Positions 1-7,053 of a DNA stretch of 7,313 nt are shown here, one piece after another. A program made the translations under genes and the position numbers. Each line of letters starts with the position of its first letter. Position 1 is the stretch's first letter. The stretch comes from Desulfobacterales bacterium (lineage in GTDB: Bacteria > Desulfobacterota > Desulfobacteria > Desulfobacterales > JAFDCJ01). The notes below the pieces were generated by a model. That model was given only the letters and a program-made list of their open reading frames with translations. It was not told where the DNA came from and did no database searches. The stretch lies in contig JAOZPY010000122.1 of the NCBI GenBank assembly GCA_029932495.1, forward strand, positions 1 through 7,313, written 5' to 3'.

Positions 1-358
1 ACGGCAGACTGCAGGACAAGTTCATGTATGGCTCGGATTATCCGGAAATACCCCCAGGCGATGGCTGTACGAGTTTGAGACCGGTGGGTGCAAACCGGAA
101 GTGGTAGAAAAGGTTCTGTATAAGAACGCCCAGAGAATTTTGAAACGATTCCAATCATTGGGTGGCCGGGTGGCCGAATTTTGCCAGGCCTTTGCGGCGA
201 GAGTCTATATCAAAAAAAACTTGAACGTTACGGCTGAAAAAACAGGACGAAATGAGACGCTTCTTTTATCCCGCGAGCATTGTTGTATTCGGAGTGGCGG
301 AAAACCCAAGAAATCTGGCGAAAACGATCGTGAGCAATTGCCTGGAAATGGGCTTTAA
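1..358 (+). pseudogene. 3' end of amidohydrolase (Amidohydro_2 type), frame broken
   Basis: The window opens inside this gene. Frame 3 reads DKFMYGSDYPEIPP up to about base 56. The match then continues in frame 2 from base 59 as RWLYEFETGGCKPEVVEKVLYKNAQRILK. This GSDYP...NAxRIL pattern is the C-terminal end of metal-dependent amidohydrolases of the amidohydrolase_2 family (hydrolases or decarboxylases with a TIM-barrel fold). The switch needs one extra base and lies at a run of five C (51-55); six C would give IPPRRWLYEF in one frame. The visible frame then runs to 358, overlapping the next gene by 107 bases, with residues unlike the family. One extra A in the A8 run at 212-219 would instead end the gene at a TGA at 235-237, 14 bases before the next start. 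So this is either a true pseudogene or a gene with two homopolymer sequence errors. The substrate cannot be told from this fragment. Confidence 0.7.
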
Positions 359-1634
359 AGGCGAAATTTACGCCGTTGGCAGGCAACCGGGCCGAATCCA
401 TGGAAAGGCGATCATAACCGATCCTGAAACCCTGCCTGATGGCATTGATCTGGCCGTCATCTTGGTCCCCGCAAGATTTGTGGCCGAGACCCTCGGACTC
501 TGCGGGCGCAAGGGAATTCGTCGGGCTGTCATTTCCACGGGGGGGTTCAGGGAATTCAGCGTAAATGTGAGCCATGTTGAAAAAGAGCTCCTCGAAGTGG
601 CAAAGCGTTACGGAATTCGGCTAATCGGGCCTAACTGCATAGGGGTTATATGTCCCGGCTCAGGGCTATGCACACCATTTAATCCCATCCAGGTGAAAAG
701 ACTCAAGAACGGCCCTGTAAGCATGGTTGTGCAAAGCGGAGGGGTGACCACCCAAGCTGCCTATTACTTTTCTGAGGAGCATGTTGGGTTTTCCAAGATT
801 ATCAGTGCGGGCAACAAGCTGGATTTAAATGAAGTTGATTTTCTGGAATACTTGATGAACGATGAAGATACACAGCAGATTCACCTGTACCTGGAAAGCA
901 TTGATGATGGCAAAAGACTGATGGAACTTGCCCGGGGTGCAAAAAAACCCGTTGTCATTTTCAAATCCAATGTAAGCGCCACCGCCTCTTCAGTGGCTTA
1001 TTCCCATACGGCCGCGCTTGCCAATGATGACCGCGTGGTTGACGGAGCGCTGAAACAGGCCGGTATCGTGCGTGTTCATGACCTCCGGGAGTTGGTGGTG
1101 GCAGCCAAGGCGCTGATGCTTCCCCCGCTAAGAGGCAATAGACTGGCCGTGCTGTCCATTTCAGGGGGGTTTTCTGTAATCCTTGGGGATGCTTGCGAAA
1201 AACACGGCTTCACCTGTCCGGCGCTACCGAAGGAAGTCATCAGCAGCATCGAACGGTATCGCCGGGCGGGCGTGATCCGTTTGGCCAACCCCATGGACCT
1301 TGGCGATGTCCATGACCCTAAGGGATTGATCGTTGCTCTTAAAAGCTGCCTTGACCTTGAGCACATTGACGGTGTTGTACTCGCCTTCCTGTACGACCCT
1401 GAGGTTGAAAAGATATTCGGTCGCAGTATCGGGACGCCTGAACAGATGTTGAATTTCCTTAAGACGTTATCACAGGAAAAAAACAAACCCATTGCTTTCA
1501 GCCTCTTTGCCCGTAGGGAGGACATTGAAGAGTTTAAGCAGCTCAATATTTTCCCCGTCTTCAATGACCCAGTGGAGAGTGTGCAAGCCCTGCACGTACT
1601 GCATGATCACTGGAGGCGCAGAAACTGCAACTGA
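252..1634 (+). CDS. ADP-forming acyl-CoA synthetase (acetate--CoA ligase type) alpha subunit
   Basis: The 460-residue protein has the length and order of the alpha subunit of ADP-forming acetyl/acyl-CoA synthetases (AcdA type). A CoA-binding Rossmann domain covers about 1-130 and ends in the GPNCIG motif (126-131). A succinyl-CoA-ligase-like domain follows, with QSGG at 161-164 and a YLESI segment at 213-217. A third ligase-CoA-like domain starts near 295. His252 in SHTAAL matches the histidine that is phosphorylated in this family. The enzyme interconverts acyl-CoA + ADP + Pi and organic acid + CoA + ATP in the cytoplasm. It lacks the ATP-grasp beta half, which is fused on in many bacterial homologues, and no beta gene lies downstream, so a partner must be outside this window. 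The start ATG at 252 follows AGGA (244-247) with short spacing. It is probably co-transcribed with the next gene. The acid used is unknown. Confidence 0.88.
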   Translation: MRRFFYPASIVVFGVAENPRNLAKTIVSNCLEMGFKGEIYAVGRQPGRIHGKAIITDPETLPDGIDLAVILVPARFVAETLGLCGRKGIRRAVISTGGFREFSVNVSHVEKELLEVAKRYGIRLIGPNCIGVICPGSGLCTPFNPIQVKRLKNGPVSMVVQSGGVTTQAAYYFSEEHVGFSKIISAGNKLDLNEVDFLEYLMNDEDTQQIHLYLESIDDGKRLMELARGAKKPVVIFKSNVSATASSVAYSHTAALANDDRVVDGALKQAGIVRVHDLRELVVAAKALMLPPLRGNRLAVLSISGGFSVILGDACEKHGFTCPALPKEVISSIERYRRAGVIRLANPMDLGDVHDPKGLIVALKSCLDLEHIDGVVLAFLYDPEVEKIFGRSIGTPEQMLNFLKTLSQEKNKPIAFSLFARREDIEEFKQLNIFPVFNDPVESVQALHVLHDHWRRRNCN

Positions 1635-1637
1635 AAT

Positions 1638-1643
1638 AGGTGA
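1638..1643 (+). promoter_or_regulatory. Ribosome binding site for the DUF89 gene
   Basis: AGGTGA lies six bases before the ATG at 1650, in the 15-base gap after the synthetase stop. It supports this ATG as the start. The chosen start also keeps the N-terminal CxxC motif only seven residues in, where this family has it. Confidence 0.5.
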
Positions 1644-1649
1644 CCCGCT

Positions 1650-2576
1650 ATGCTTATCCAGCCACAGTGCCTCCCCTGCATATTGAATATGTCCCTTTCG
1701 GCTATTCAACGGGCGGTTATACGTTCGGATGAAATAAGGGAGATTTTCGAAACGGTTTTGGAAGTGCCGGCGTTGGGGGGGAAGTGTTGGGATGTGACAA
1801 GCGCCGAAGTTGTCGAGCAGGTCTTGATAAAAATCGCAGCATATTCAGGCAACACGGATCCGTTCCGTGGAGACAAGGCGAAGCAGAACAGGCTCATGAG
1901 CGAGATATATCCCATCCTTGAGCAAAGGATCGCCAGTTCCGGCAACCCCCTTGTTGCGGCTCTAAAGTATGCTGTTTTAGGTAATGCCATTGATGCCATG
2001 GTTACGGCCCTGCCCACGGATAAGATTGAGGAAGTTCTGGCGGATGCCGGCAAAATGCACTTTGACCAGGGGGATTTGGCTCATTTTATCGACAAGCTGC
2101 AGCACAGCAAAACCGTTTTGTACCTCGGGGATAATGCCGGCGAGGTGGTGTTGGACAAACTGTTTATCGCTGCTTTGCGGAGAGAATATAACCTGAAAAT
2201 ATTCTACGTAGTAAGGAGTAGGCCGGCATTAAACGACGTGACCATGGAAGATGCGGCATTTACAGGTATATCCGATGTCGCCCACGTGATGGAGAATGGT
2301 ATCGACGGACCGCTGCCGGGAACCGTAATGCGAAGATGTTCACAGAAGTTGCAGAAGCTGTTCTACAGATCCGATCTGATCATATCCAAGGGCGGGGGAA
2401 ATTTCGAAACATTATCGGAATACGACGGCCTCAACAACGATATTACCTTCATGTTGCTTTCCAAGTGCAGCATTTATTGTGATTACTTTTCCGTGCCGCT
2501 GAACCGGCCGATTTTCGCCAATGTTTTTGGCAGGCGCTCAATATTCACCGGCAATTTTGCCAATGGAGGGAGCTAA
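1650..2576 (+). CDS. DUF89/ARMT1-like metal-dependent phosphatase
   Basis: The 308-residue protein is a complete member of the DUF89 family of damage-control phosphatases, closest to the stand-alone prokaryotic type with an N-terminal CxxC (Cys7, Cys10). Other motifs seen are GNAID at 111-115, LGDNAGE at 159-165, RPALND at 191-196 followed by Asp201, and SKGGGNFE at 246-253. The Asp and Asn residues of the GDN and ND motifs are those that bind metal in solved family members. The family removes phosphate from small metabolites, often unwanted or damaged sugar phosphates or, in the PANK4-linked branch, 4'-phosphopantetheine-type compounds. The substrate here is not known. It starts 15 bases after the acyl-CoA synthetase gene, so the two are very likely one operon. 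A role in protecting CoA or acyl-phosphate metabolism would be a guess from context. Confidence 0.85.
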   Translation: MLIQPQCLPCILNMSLSAIQRAVIRSDEIREIFETVLEVPALGGKCWDVTSAEVVEQVLIKIAAYSGNTDPFRGDKAKQNRLMSEIYPILEQRIASSGNPLVAALKYAVLGNAIDAMVTALPTDKIEEVLADAGKMHFDQGDLAHFIDKLQHSKTVLYLGDNAGEVVLDKLFIAALRREYNLKIFYVVRSRPALNDVTMEDAAFTGISDVAHVMENGIDGPLPGTVMRRCSQKLQKLFYRSDLIISKGGGNFETLSEYDGLNNDITFMLLSKCSIYCDYFSVPLNRPIFANVFGRRSIFTGNFANGGS

Positions 2577-2678
2577 ATACCGTGTTCTTATTTTAGATGT
2601 GGGCATACGAAGGAAAAGCCCAATCCCCCGTTCTCACTAAATGCGAACCAGTCAATGAATATTAAAGGGAAATGTTCC

Positions 2679-2928
2679 ATGAAAATTTTATTTGCAGCTT
2701 CGGAAAACGCATGGGGCGGATTCCTCGGCTTACTTCGAACCGAAATTCTTGAACACCAGTGTGAGGCCACCGGACCCTGATGATCCTATTTTCAAATATA
2801 ATGTGATGGCCACACCGCACATTGCCGGTTCTACGGATGTCTCCATGCGGGGCATTGTCCAGGTGGTTGCGGAAAATATCCGCCGGGTGGATCAAAACCG
2901 GGAGCCGTTGTATTGCCAATTCGCATGA
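2679..2928 (+). pseudogene. D-2-hydroxyacid dehydrogenase remnant with large internal deletion
   Basis: Two ends of one gene are joined. From the ATG at 2679, frame 3 reads MKILFAASENAWGGFLGLLR and on to about residue 32, a typical N-terminus of this dehydrogenase family, before a TGA at 2778-2780. From about 2767, frame 1 reads PPDPDDPIFKYNVMATPHIAG and continues to the stop at 2926-2928; this is the C-terminal end of NAD-dependent D-2-hydroxyacid or phosphoglycerate-type dehydrogenases, including the TPHIAG histidine. An intact enzyme is about 310-330 residues, so roughly 240 residues, including the GxGxxG NAD-binding fold, are gone. The two parts meet out of frame around 2764-2775, so no functional enzyme can be made. 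The purine-rich AAAGGGA (2664-2670) is still in place before the ATG. Only the family is clear, not the former substrate. Confidence 0.75.
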
Positions 2929-2935
2929 AAACGTC

Positions 2936-3610
2936 ATGGGAACGCAAGAAAGAAAAACGCGTGAAAAAGAAGCACGGCGGCAGCTAATATTGACTGCCGC
3001 CAACAGGATGCTTTCAGAAAAGGGGTTCATGCAGATGACAATGGAAGACGTCGCCAGAGAAGCTGAACTCAGCACGGGTTTGCTTTATTTCTATTTTAAA
3101 GGCAAAGATGAAATACTGGTGACTCTTTTGCTGAACAGTATCCAATATCTCAATGACCGGTTAAGACAGGTGCGCGACCAAGACGGCGTAGCTCTCCAAG
3201 AAAAAATGAAACAGTTGGAAGACACTTTCAAGGATCTATTAGCATTCGATCCGTCGGTATTTCATAAAATCATTCATCTGCATTCATCCAGGAATATGGA
3301 GAAACTGTCTTTTTCGTTAATCGAAGAGGTCAAGGAGGGTTATCGTCAAGCCTTTTCATTAATGACAGAAATATTTCGGAAAATCCAGGACGCTGGCATT
3401 GCTTTCAGTGCAGCTCCTGACCATTATACAGATTTCATTTGTTCAATTTTTTTGGGGTCAATTTGCCATGCTCAGTGCCTGTTTTTATCAGCCGGCGATC
3501 GTGATCACCAGCAACAGCTCCTTGGGGAGGCTTTTGAAATCATTGATAAATCCGTGTCGAATGGGGCTTCACAAAAAGATAGAAAAAAGATCTGTAACTA
3601 TTCAGCGTAA
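2936..3610 (+). CDS. TetR/AcrR family transcriptional regulator
   Basis: The 224-residue protein has a TetR_N DNA-binding domain at about 12-58. The helix-turn-helix reads MTMEDVAREAELSTGLLYFYF (34-54), followed by GKDEIL, the usual end of the domain. The C-terminal ~160 residues are helical and divergent, as expected for the ligand-binding and dimer part; TetR proteins act as homodimers, mostly as repressors. The frame is open further upstream, but that extra part overlaps the dehydrogenase remnant in another frame and does not look like TetR, so the ATG at 2936 is preferred. No good Shine-Dalgarno precedes it. It begins 7 bases after the remnant's stop, so it may depend on read-through from the plus-strand genes upstream. 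Its likely target is the adjacent catabolic operon (inference). The ligand is unknown. Confidence 0.88.
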   Translation: MGTQERKTREKEARRQLILTAANRMLSEKGFMQMTMEDVAREAELSTGLLYFYFKGKDEILVTLLLNSIQYLNDRLRQVRDQDGVALQEKMKQLEDTFKDLLAFDPSVFHKIIHLHSSRNMEKLSFSLIEEVKEGYRQAFSLMTEIFRKIQDAGIAFSAAPDHYTDFICSIFLGSICHAQCLFLSAGDRDHQQQLLGEAFEIIDKSVSNGASQKDRKKICNYSA

Positions 3611-3634
3611 TGATTGAGGTGTACTCTATTTACG

Positions 3635-5020
3635 TCAGAAATTGCGGCAGTTTGCCGTTAAACAGAAGATCATGGGCAACCCATTTTTCCGATAGGTCGA
3701 CAGATAACTCCTGATGCGACAGAACATCCGGGCACCGTTGATGGATCTAAAACAGCCGGATATCTTTTGTTGAACTTTTGTCATACGGATATCACTTTCG
3801 CCCAGATTATTTGAAAAGGGGACATCGACATTATCCATAAACCTGAGCGCGTCCTGCTTAAAATCTCTGATCCGTTCCAGCAGGCTTCAGGATTTTGTTT
3901 TCTTGACCCGGCCCCTTTTGCCTTTTTTCGGTTTGACAGGTCCTGGGCATTGCCTCTCGCCCTGCCTTAAAATGGCCCTGTATTTTAATCGGTATTTCTG
4001 TGATTCGTGAGTATCCAATGCGCCGCCGGCATCGATGACTTTGCCATTGATGGTTTCGAGCAGTTTTTTGAGCTTTTTGGCCCATTATTGGCCATCCTGC
4101 TCCCAGGCAAAGGTCAGTTCCCGTAAGTGATGTGCATTGCACAGCGCATGGGTACAATCGTATGTATAGTAGGGCTTCCAGTGGTCATTGCACAGGGTTC
4201 CTTTGAAAAGCGGCAAAATGCCCATATCGTTCATGGCAATGGTGCCCCTTTTTTCATGAACAGCATAAAACGTCCAATCGTCGTTTGACATTCAGTGCAG
4301 CCAGTGTCCTTGACCGCCGATATTGACACCGGTTTCATCGGCGTGGGCCACAGCTGAGCGGGCCAGTTCGGTTTTGACCCTTTTTTCGAATTCGGCTAAT
4401 TGTTCAAAGGCCTGCTGGTTGAGATTGAAAACCGATCCTGCGCTTAGCGGCAGGTGAAGCTGGTCGGCGAAATAATCCCGGATTCGGTCATAGGGTATCA
4501 TCTGAAACTGCGACATATAGACCTATTGGGCCTTTACCCCTGTGCCGTACTGGACCGCTTTGGTAACGGCTTCGGGAAAAGAAGCCACAAACTGTTTGCC
4601 TTTTTGATCCTCGAGTATCTGAGCGCGATATTCGATTACGATCCTTGAAATATCGATGTCAAAGACCTGGCGGCGTTCAAAGCCGGCGCGGTATTTGCCG
4701 GAGGGCAGCTTTCGGCGGTCAATATTTATGACCTCGACAATGTCAGGCTGATCAACCTGTTTGAGAGTAGTACCGACGTGGCCTTTTTGACCGCCGGCTT
4801 TTTTGCCCGTTTTCTTCAGCCGCTTTTTGCGGTTGGGATCGCTCGACGGCGGCTTGCTGCTGTTGGTGCTGTTTAAATTAAGACGATTGGCAAGCAGCGT
4901 GATGATCAGAATCAAAATCTCAACGATTGACCTCGTGGACGCTGACAGTTCCCTGTCTTCACGCACAAGGGCCTGCGCCTTTGCAATGCTGACTTCGATG
5001 TCAATGTTTTCGATCTTCAT
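3635..5020 (-). pseudogene. IS66-family transposase (TnpC type) with four in-frame stops
   Basis: One minus-strand frame from the ATG at 5018-5020 to the stop at 3635-3637 (462 codons) matches IS66 transposases throughout. The N-terminal part has a leucine-rich segment and the NSSKPPSSDPN and AGGQKGH motifs (about residues 52-80). A central zinc-binding-like and transposase core follows. All three expected catalytic acids are present: Asp228 in HADETG, Asp279 in NDHWKP and Glu408 in NLGESDIRM. The family's closing FRSxxGAxxFCRIRSYLST is also there. The frame is cut by TAG (4523-4525), TGA (4292-4294), TAA (4085-4087) and TGA (3887-3889), with no frameshift between them. All three stop types occur, so recoding cannot rescue it. 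No tnpA or tnpB partner is seen, which suggests either a tnpC-only element or loss of the other genes. The ends of the element could not be placed with certainty. Confidence 0.88.
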
Positions 5021-5273
5021 TCGGTTCTTTTCCTGTGTCGTTTGAAGCTATTATAACACAGGTTTTCAGACCGAATTTTTTCGCTATGTACGCAACGCTG
5101 CCACGCTTAAATAATTGCCCGAAGTGCTTGGCGTATTTGACGAAAAAACCTTCAGCTTGCGCTGTCAGGCGCCCTGATGGCCTGAATACAATAAGTGATT
5201 ATAAAGATTTACTTCTCCAGTTTTGGGGAAAAACCTTGTCAAGTCTTTTTTTACTACTTTTGCATTTTTTTTG
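5021..5273. other. Non-coding stretch between two IS remnants
   Basis: No convincing gene is seen. It should contain the upstream end of the IS66 element and the point where the IS110-like fragment was cut. A perfect short palindrome, TCAGG-CGC-CCTGA, occurs near 5164-5176, and a T-rich, low-complexity stretch lies at about 5243-5275. Plus-strand open frames here give low-complexity peptides that match no family I know. Confidence 0.4.
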
Positions 5274-5486
5274 TTGAATAGTTACAGGGAATTAAGCTAT
5301 CGAGCCTTTATGGCTGCAATGAAAGCTGGCAATGAAGTTAAACGCTTTTATTTAAACTCGTTACAACGTACCCATAGCCGCAAATATGCCAGATTCAACA
5401 CGCAGCGCAAGATTCTGGCAGTAATGTACAGCATTTGGAGAAAAGGAGCTGCCTATCGATCTGAACTTTTTACCGGATCCGCATAA
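5274..5486 (+). pseudogene. C-terminal stub of an IS110-type transposase
   Basis: About 70 residues survive, reading AFMAAMKAGNEVKRFYLNSL and then QRKILAVMYSIWRKGAAYRSELF before the stop at 5484-5486. This pattern (a small-residue helix, FYxxL, then RKxLxVxYxxWxxGxxY) is the C-terminal end of IS110/IS116/IS902 transposases (Transposase_20 part), which bear the conserved serine lost or kept in the same domain in intact members. The RuvC-like DEDD domain that would form the N-terminal half is absent. The open frame runs back to 5223, but those residues come from T-rich sequence and do not match, so the break is placed near 5274. This is inactive debris. Assignment rests on motif memory, so another family is possible. 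Confidence 0.55.
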
Positions 5487-5797
5487 ATAGGGCATTTGCT
5501 TTCAGACACTATTCCTATTGCTGGTTGCTGGCTGAAGTGCGCAGCCCAGTTCGACGGTTCGGGTTGCCGGAAAAATCTCAACAAGGCGTATAGCTGCCTG
5601 ATGCTGAAGGATAGGCTCAATCCTTGGGTAGATTCCCGGCCTTTATACCCAATGTGACCATCGTCATTCTCAAAATTAAGCAACAGTCTCAAATATGTGA
5701 ATGGGAAGAACAAGACCCGCATTGTCAAGTTGATCCGGTCACCCAGCTGTAAATGCAAACTTCAAATGTTTGGCAATACAATATGTTATCAAAGAGC
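5487..5797. other. Gene-poor stretch; doubtful small minus-strand reading frame
   Basis: The only long open frame is on the minus strand (5758 to 5453, 101 residues, TTG start, no clear ribosome binding site). It overlaps the transposase stub and its product, with segments such as LRFFRQPEPSNWAAHF, has no domain I recognise. It is therefore not called as a gene. The stretch directly follows the transposase stop, so it may be the former right end of that element plus flanking DNA. Short complementary runs are present, for example GGGTA and TACCC around a loop at about 5630-5650, but none is strong. Confidence 0.35.
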
Positions 5798-5894
5798 AAA
5801 AAAGCCGAGGGCGTCCTGTGAAATAAAAAATATTTGATTTCACAGTATAGGAGATTTATGCCTTGATTTCACTTTTCATGTACGACGCCCTGGC
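5798..5894 (-). terminator. Nested stem-loop ending in a U tract, downstream of the hydrolase gene
   Basis: Read on the minus strand, an outer stem pairs 5884-5894 with 5804-5815 (8 pairs, one bulged base, then 3 pairs) and is followed at once by six T (5798-5803). Inside it, a second perfect 9-pair stem joins 5816-5824 (CTGTGAAAT) to 5837-5845 (ATTTCACAG). A 10-base direct repeat TTGATTTCAC lies at 5834-5843 and 5863-5872. It begins 34 bases after the stop of the minus-strand hydrolase gene, so a Rho-independent terminator role is plausible. The loop of 68 bases is, however, much larger than in a normal terminator; a small mobile hairpin element or a structured RNA is the alternative. Confidence 0.5.
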
Positions 5895-5927
5895 TCTGAA
5901 GCCCTCCGACTTTTGCAACATTAAGAT

Positions 5928-6893
5928 TCACAGATTTAGCGGAATCACAATGTGACTTTCTCTGCGAATAATTCCTTCCATTTCCAGCTTGATTAGATGA
6001 CTTTCCGTAATTGCACATCCGGGAAAAAAATGGAGCATTGGATTATGAATAAGCGCTTTGTTCAAATCCATGAAGCTTCTGGACCCATCATGCAGTGCTT
6101 CTTTTAGGAGAGCTTCTCTTTTCAGCAATCTTTCGCGAATTTTTTGAATAGCCCCGGCAGGATTTTTAATAATCGGCCCATGGGAGGGGCAAATGATGTC
6201 CGCATCCAGTTTGTTAAGCTTTGTCAGGCTTTCCAGATAACCGACAACTCCGCCCGAAGTTGGCGTGTACCAGGCGGGGGACGGTCCCACCAGATCTCCA
6301 GCAAGCAAAAGGCTGCGCTGTCTTTCGAAAAGGGCGATGTGTCCCGGTGAATGTCCGGGGGTGTGAATTACCTCAAATACACAATCGCCCACGGCTAAGA
6401 TCTCACCATCATGTATTTGATGGATCTTCCTCGCCGCGTTCATGGAACAGCCGCAGTCTTTAAAAAATTTCAAAAGATCAAATTGCTGAAAGTCAACTGT
6501 CTCTCCGTCCGATATCAACCGTTGTTTGGCCAGTGGAATGTCAAATGCTTCAATTAAATTGACCGGATCAAGCGCCGGTGCGGCATCTTGGTGATGGATG
6601 AGCACGCGGGGTCGAGTTTTTTCAAGAATCCACCCTACGGCACCCATGTGATCCGGGTGGGCATGGGACAAAATGATAGTATGAAGTTTTTTGATGTCCA
6701 GTTGCCACTTGTTTAAGCCTTCCAGGAGGAGTTTTATGCTGGAATCGCTGCCACAGCCAACATCTATCAGGCAAAATCCCTTGTCGTCATCGGGAATAAC
6801 GAAAATGTTTGCCGGATTCGGCCATGAGGGATTTTCTATAAGAATTGCGCATATACCTTTTATTTTTACAAAATTGGCTTTAAGTGCGGTCAT
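5928..6893 (-). CDS. MBL-fold metallo-hydrolase
   Basis: The 321-residue protein has a complete metallo-beta-lactamase fold. The metal-binding motif SHAHPDH gives His77, His79, Asp81 and His82. His181 (TPGHSPGH), Asp200 (LAGD) and His238 (PSHGP) supply the rest of a two-metal site. Such proteins are cytoplasmic hydrolases of thioesters, glyoxalase-II-type substrates or other esters; the order of motifs and the ~70-residue helical tail ending in EMEGIIRRESHIVIP, like the winged-helix tail of LACTB2-type proteins, fit that general group. It is not an antibiotic beta-lactamase by any evidence here: there is no signal peptide. The ATG at 6891-6893 follows GGTGG (6898-6902) and AGGA (6904-6907) on the minus strand. 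It diverges from a TetR-type gene, which may regulate it. The exact substrate is unknown; a CoA thioester is a guess from context. Confidence 0.88.
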   Translation of the reverse strand: MTALKANFVKIKGICAILIENPSWPNPANIFVIPDDDKGFCLIDVGCGSDSSIKLLLEGLNKWQLDIKKLHTIILSHAHPDHMGAVGWILEKTRPRVLIHHQDAAPALDPVNLIEAFDIPLAKQRLISDGETVDFQQFDLLKFFKDCGCSMNAARKIHQIHDGEILAVGDCVFEVIHTPGHSPGHIALFERQRSLLLAGDLVGPSPAWYTPTSGGVVGYLESLTKLNKLDADIICPSHGPIIKNPAGAIQKIRERLLKREALLKEALHDGSRSFMDLNKALIHNPMLHFFPGCAITESHLIKLEMEGIIRRESHIVIPLNL

Positions 6894-6920
6894 TAATCCA
6901 CCATCCTGTGAAAAATAAGC

Positions 6921-6950
6921 TTGACAAATTCAGATGAAAATTACTAAATT
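6921..6950 (+). promoter_or_regulatory. Possible promoter toward the second TetR gene
   Basis: A perfect -35 box TTGACA (6921-6926) is followed after 18 bases by TAAATT (6945-6950), a 4 of 6 match to the -10 box. The start would be near 6957, leaving a leader of about 215 bases that contains the cloverleaf-forming element before the ATG at 7174. Boxes of this quality also occur by chance in AT-rich DNA. Confidence 0.3.
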
Positions 6951-6966
6951 CCAAATTTAAAGTCAA
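6938..6966 (-). promoter_or_regulatory. Possible promoter of the MBL-fold hydrolase gene
   Basis: On the minus strand, TTGACT (6966-6961) matches the -35 box in 5 of 6 positions. After 17 bases comes TAATTT (6943-6938), a weak -10 box. Transcription would begin near 6931, about 38 bases before the ATG. It overlaps the proposed plus-strand promoter face to face, which is common for divergent regulator and target pairs. Confidence 0.3.
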
Positions 6967-7053
6967 TATTTGAATTGAGGTCGAAAATAAATTCTTATAA
7001 TTACTTGTTAATACAATATATAAAAACCATAAGATAAGAATCACTCCTATTTA

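Noticed and set aside
1076..1564. Long minus-strand open frame within the acyl-CoA synthetase gene
   Set aside because: It is antisense to a strongly matched gene, and its product is serine- and arginine-rich with no domain, as expected of a shadow frame.
3645..3657. CGGCA-GTT-TGCCG hairpin as a terminator of the TetR gene
   Set aside because: It has only five pairs, no T run follows, and it lies inside the last codons of the transposase frame.
3635..5020. All four transposase stops could each be one C-to-T change from CAA, CAG or CGA, hinting at directed deamination
   Set aside because: Every stop codon is one C-to-T change from one of those codons, so this carries no information without an intact copy to compare.
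3629..5150. Possible IS66 terminal inverted repeat (TTTACGTCA at 3629-3637 against TTTTCGTCA on the minus strand at about 5138-5146)
   Set aside because: The match is short, one mismatch, falls partly inside the transposase stop codon and does not resemble a known IS66 end; no 8-base target duplication was found.
5453..5758. 101-residue minus-strand reading frame
   Set aside because: TTG start, no ribosome binding site, no recognisable domain and overlap with the transposase stub; described in the gene-poor stretch instead of being called.
5855..5950. Short plus-strand frame from TTG at 5863 (MISLFMYDALALKPSDF) behind AGGAG
   Set aside because: It is under 30 codons, lies in the stem-loop structure, overlaps the end of the opposite gene and has no known relative.
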